A stretch of DNA of 64,000 bases from Mesobacillus zeae (GTDB lineage: Bacteria; Bacillota; Bacilli; Bacillales; Cytobacillaceae): positions 20,595 through 84,594 of the forward strand of contig NZ_QWVT01000014.1 of assembly GCF_003570705.1 (NCBI RefSeq), in the 5' to 3' direction. Shown here piece after piece: positions 63,581 through 64,000 of this stretch. The first letter of the stretch is position 1. Every line of letters begins with the position of its first letter. Under the pieces are notes generated by a model. It made no database searches. It was not told the origin of the DNA and worked only from the letters and a program-made list of their open reading frames with translations. The position numbers were made by a program, and so were the translations under genes.

Positions 63581-63817
63581 GTGCGTGCATTTTTAATCAA
63601 TGAAAAAGAAATCAAGGAAATGGAGTACTTGATCAAAAGAGAAATGGATGAAATTCTCTTTGATTTAAAAGATGAGAGAATAGAACACATTGTTAAAAGG
63701 TCGATGAAGGAACGATATAAAATATTGTTTTCACTCTTCAAGAGAGTCGCGATTCCTAATGAATGCCTGAAGTACATGCCTATCTTTGATAAAAGCCAGC
63801 AGAAAGAGTCCAACTGA
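63581..63817 (+). CDS. Small conserved Bacillus protein
   Basis: 78-aa charged helical protein, MRAFLINEKEIKEMEYLIKR...RYKILFSLFKRVAIPNE. A similar short protein is common before rRNA operons in Bacillus; function unknown. GTG start behind GCGGGGGGG. Confidence 0.7.
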   Translation: MRAFLINEKEIKEMEYLIKREMDEILFDLKDERIEHIVKRSMKERYKILFSLFKRVAIPNECLKYMPIFDKSQQKESN

Positions 63818-63843
63818 TAAGAAGAAAAGTTATAAAAATAGTA

Positions 63844-63872
63844 TTGACGGATACATAGGAAGCTGGTATATT
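63844..63872 (+). promoter_or_regulatory. rRNA operon promoter P1
   Basis: TTGACG (63844-63849), 17 bases, TATATT (63867-63872). Confidence 0.85.
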
Positions 63873-63918
63873 AATAAACGTCGCTGCTGAACAGCTGGCG
63901 GCAAACGAAAAATAACAG

Positions 63919-63947
63919 TTGACTCCTGTGAGTCGGTGTGTTATATT
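63919..63947 (+). promoter_or_regulatory. rRNA operon promoter P2
   Basis: TTGACT (63919-63924), 17 bases, TATATT (63942-63947). The -35 and spacer contain a GACTC-CTGT-GAGTC inverted repeat. P1 and P2 are 75 bases apart. Confidence 0.88.
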
Positions 63948-63956
63948 AAGAAAGTC

Positions 63957-64000
63957 GCCTACGGGCGAAGTTGCTCTTTGAAAACTAAACAAACAAGCGT
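63957..64000 (+). promoter_or_regulatory. Pre-16S leader with boxA
   Basis: CGCCTACGGGCG hairpin followed by TGCTCTTTGAAAACTAAACA, the boxA-containing leader that precedes Bacillus 16S rRNA genes. The 16S gene itself lies beyond the window. Confidence 0.85.

Overview
The window is chromosomal DNA from a low-GC, endospore-forming Bacillaceae (Bacillus/Mesobacillus/Cytobacillus-like). Gene order from rpoB to the rRNA promoters follows the Bacillus subtilis ribosomal super-cluster closely. CwlD, GerD, KbaA and PdaB show the host sporulates, S14 is the zinc type, and many genes start with TTG or GTG behind strong GGAGG-type ribosome sites. No species can be named from the sequence alone.

Bases 1-32400 are the conserved core: rpoB-rpoC, rplGB-rpsL-rpsG-fusA-tuf, the S10/spc/alpha ribosomal protein genes with secY, adk, map, infA and rpoA, then the ECF transporter module ecfA1-ecfA2-ecfT, truA, rplM and rpsI. 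Bases 58577-64000 resume the core with a ybaK-like gene, cwlD, an mrp/salA-type ATPase, gerD, kbaA, pdaB, a small conserved gene and tandem promoters of an rRNA operon whose 16S gene begins beyond the window.

Between rpsI and ybaK lies about 26 kb of accessory DNA. Three copies of the last ~65 bp of rpsI (32329, 46858, 55334) divide it into two tandem integrated elements, each att copy being followed by its own rho-independent terminator. Element 1 (32395-46923) has a tyrosine integrase, an Xre-type repressor, a divergent excisionase-like gene under palindromic operators, and candidate integrase arm sites at both ends. Its cargo includes two orphan AbrB/MazE-type proteins, an esterase, a decayed IS256-family transposase, a lipoprotein, a DUF6985-like protein, a GC-rich plasmid-like patch full of inverted repeats, an ArsR/DinB pair, and a two-gene locus resembling the Kiwa anti-phage system. 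It also carries an iteron-like cluster of TGTTCCT words that may be a replication origin.

Element 2 (46924-55397) retains only the last codons of a related integrase, several decayed genes (LysR, a DMT transporter, a phospholipase A2-like protein) and an intact thiazole/oxazole-modified microcin (TOMM) locus of the heterocycloanthracin/sonorensin type. That locus has a precursor with cysteine at every third residue, an ocin-ThiF-like leader-binding protein, a fused E1-like/YcaO cyclodehydratase and a double-domain SagB-type dehydrogenase. Precursor cysteines would be cyclised by the YcaO enzyme with help from the ThiF-like protein and oxidised to azoles by the dehydrogenase. No exporter, leader peptidase or immunity gene is seen beside it.

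Bases 55398-58320 hold a beta/gamma-crystallin-like gene with an upstream partial copy, and a PadR/DUF1700/DUF4097 operon. The most interesting parts are the tandem rpsI-targeting elements with self-supplied terminators, the TOMM locus, the Kiwa-like pair, the iteron-like cluster, and two unexplained multi-branched RNA/DNA folds (27929-28014 and 41011-41077).
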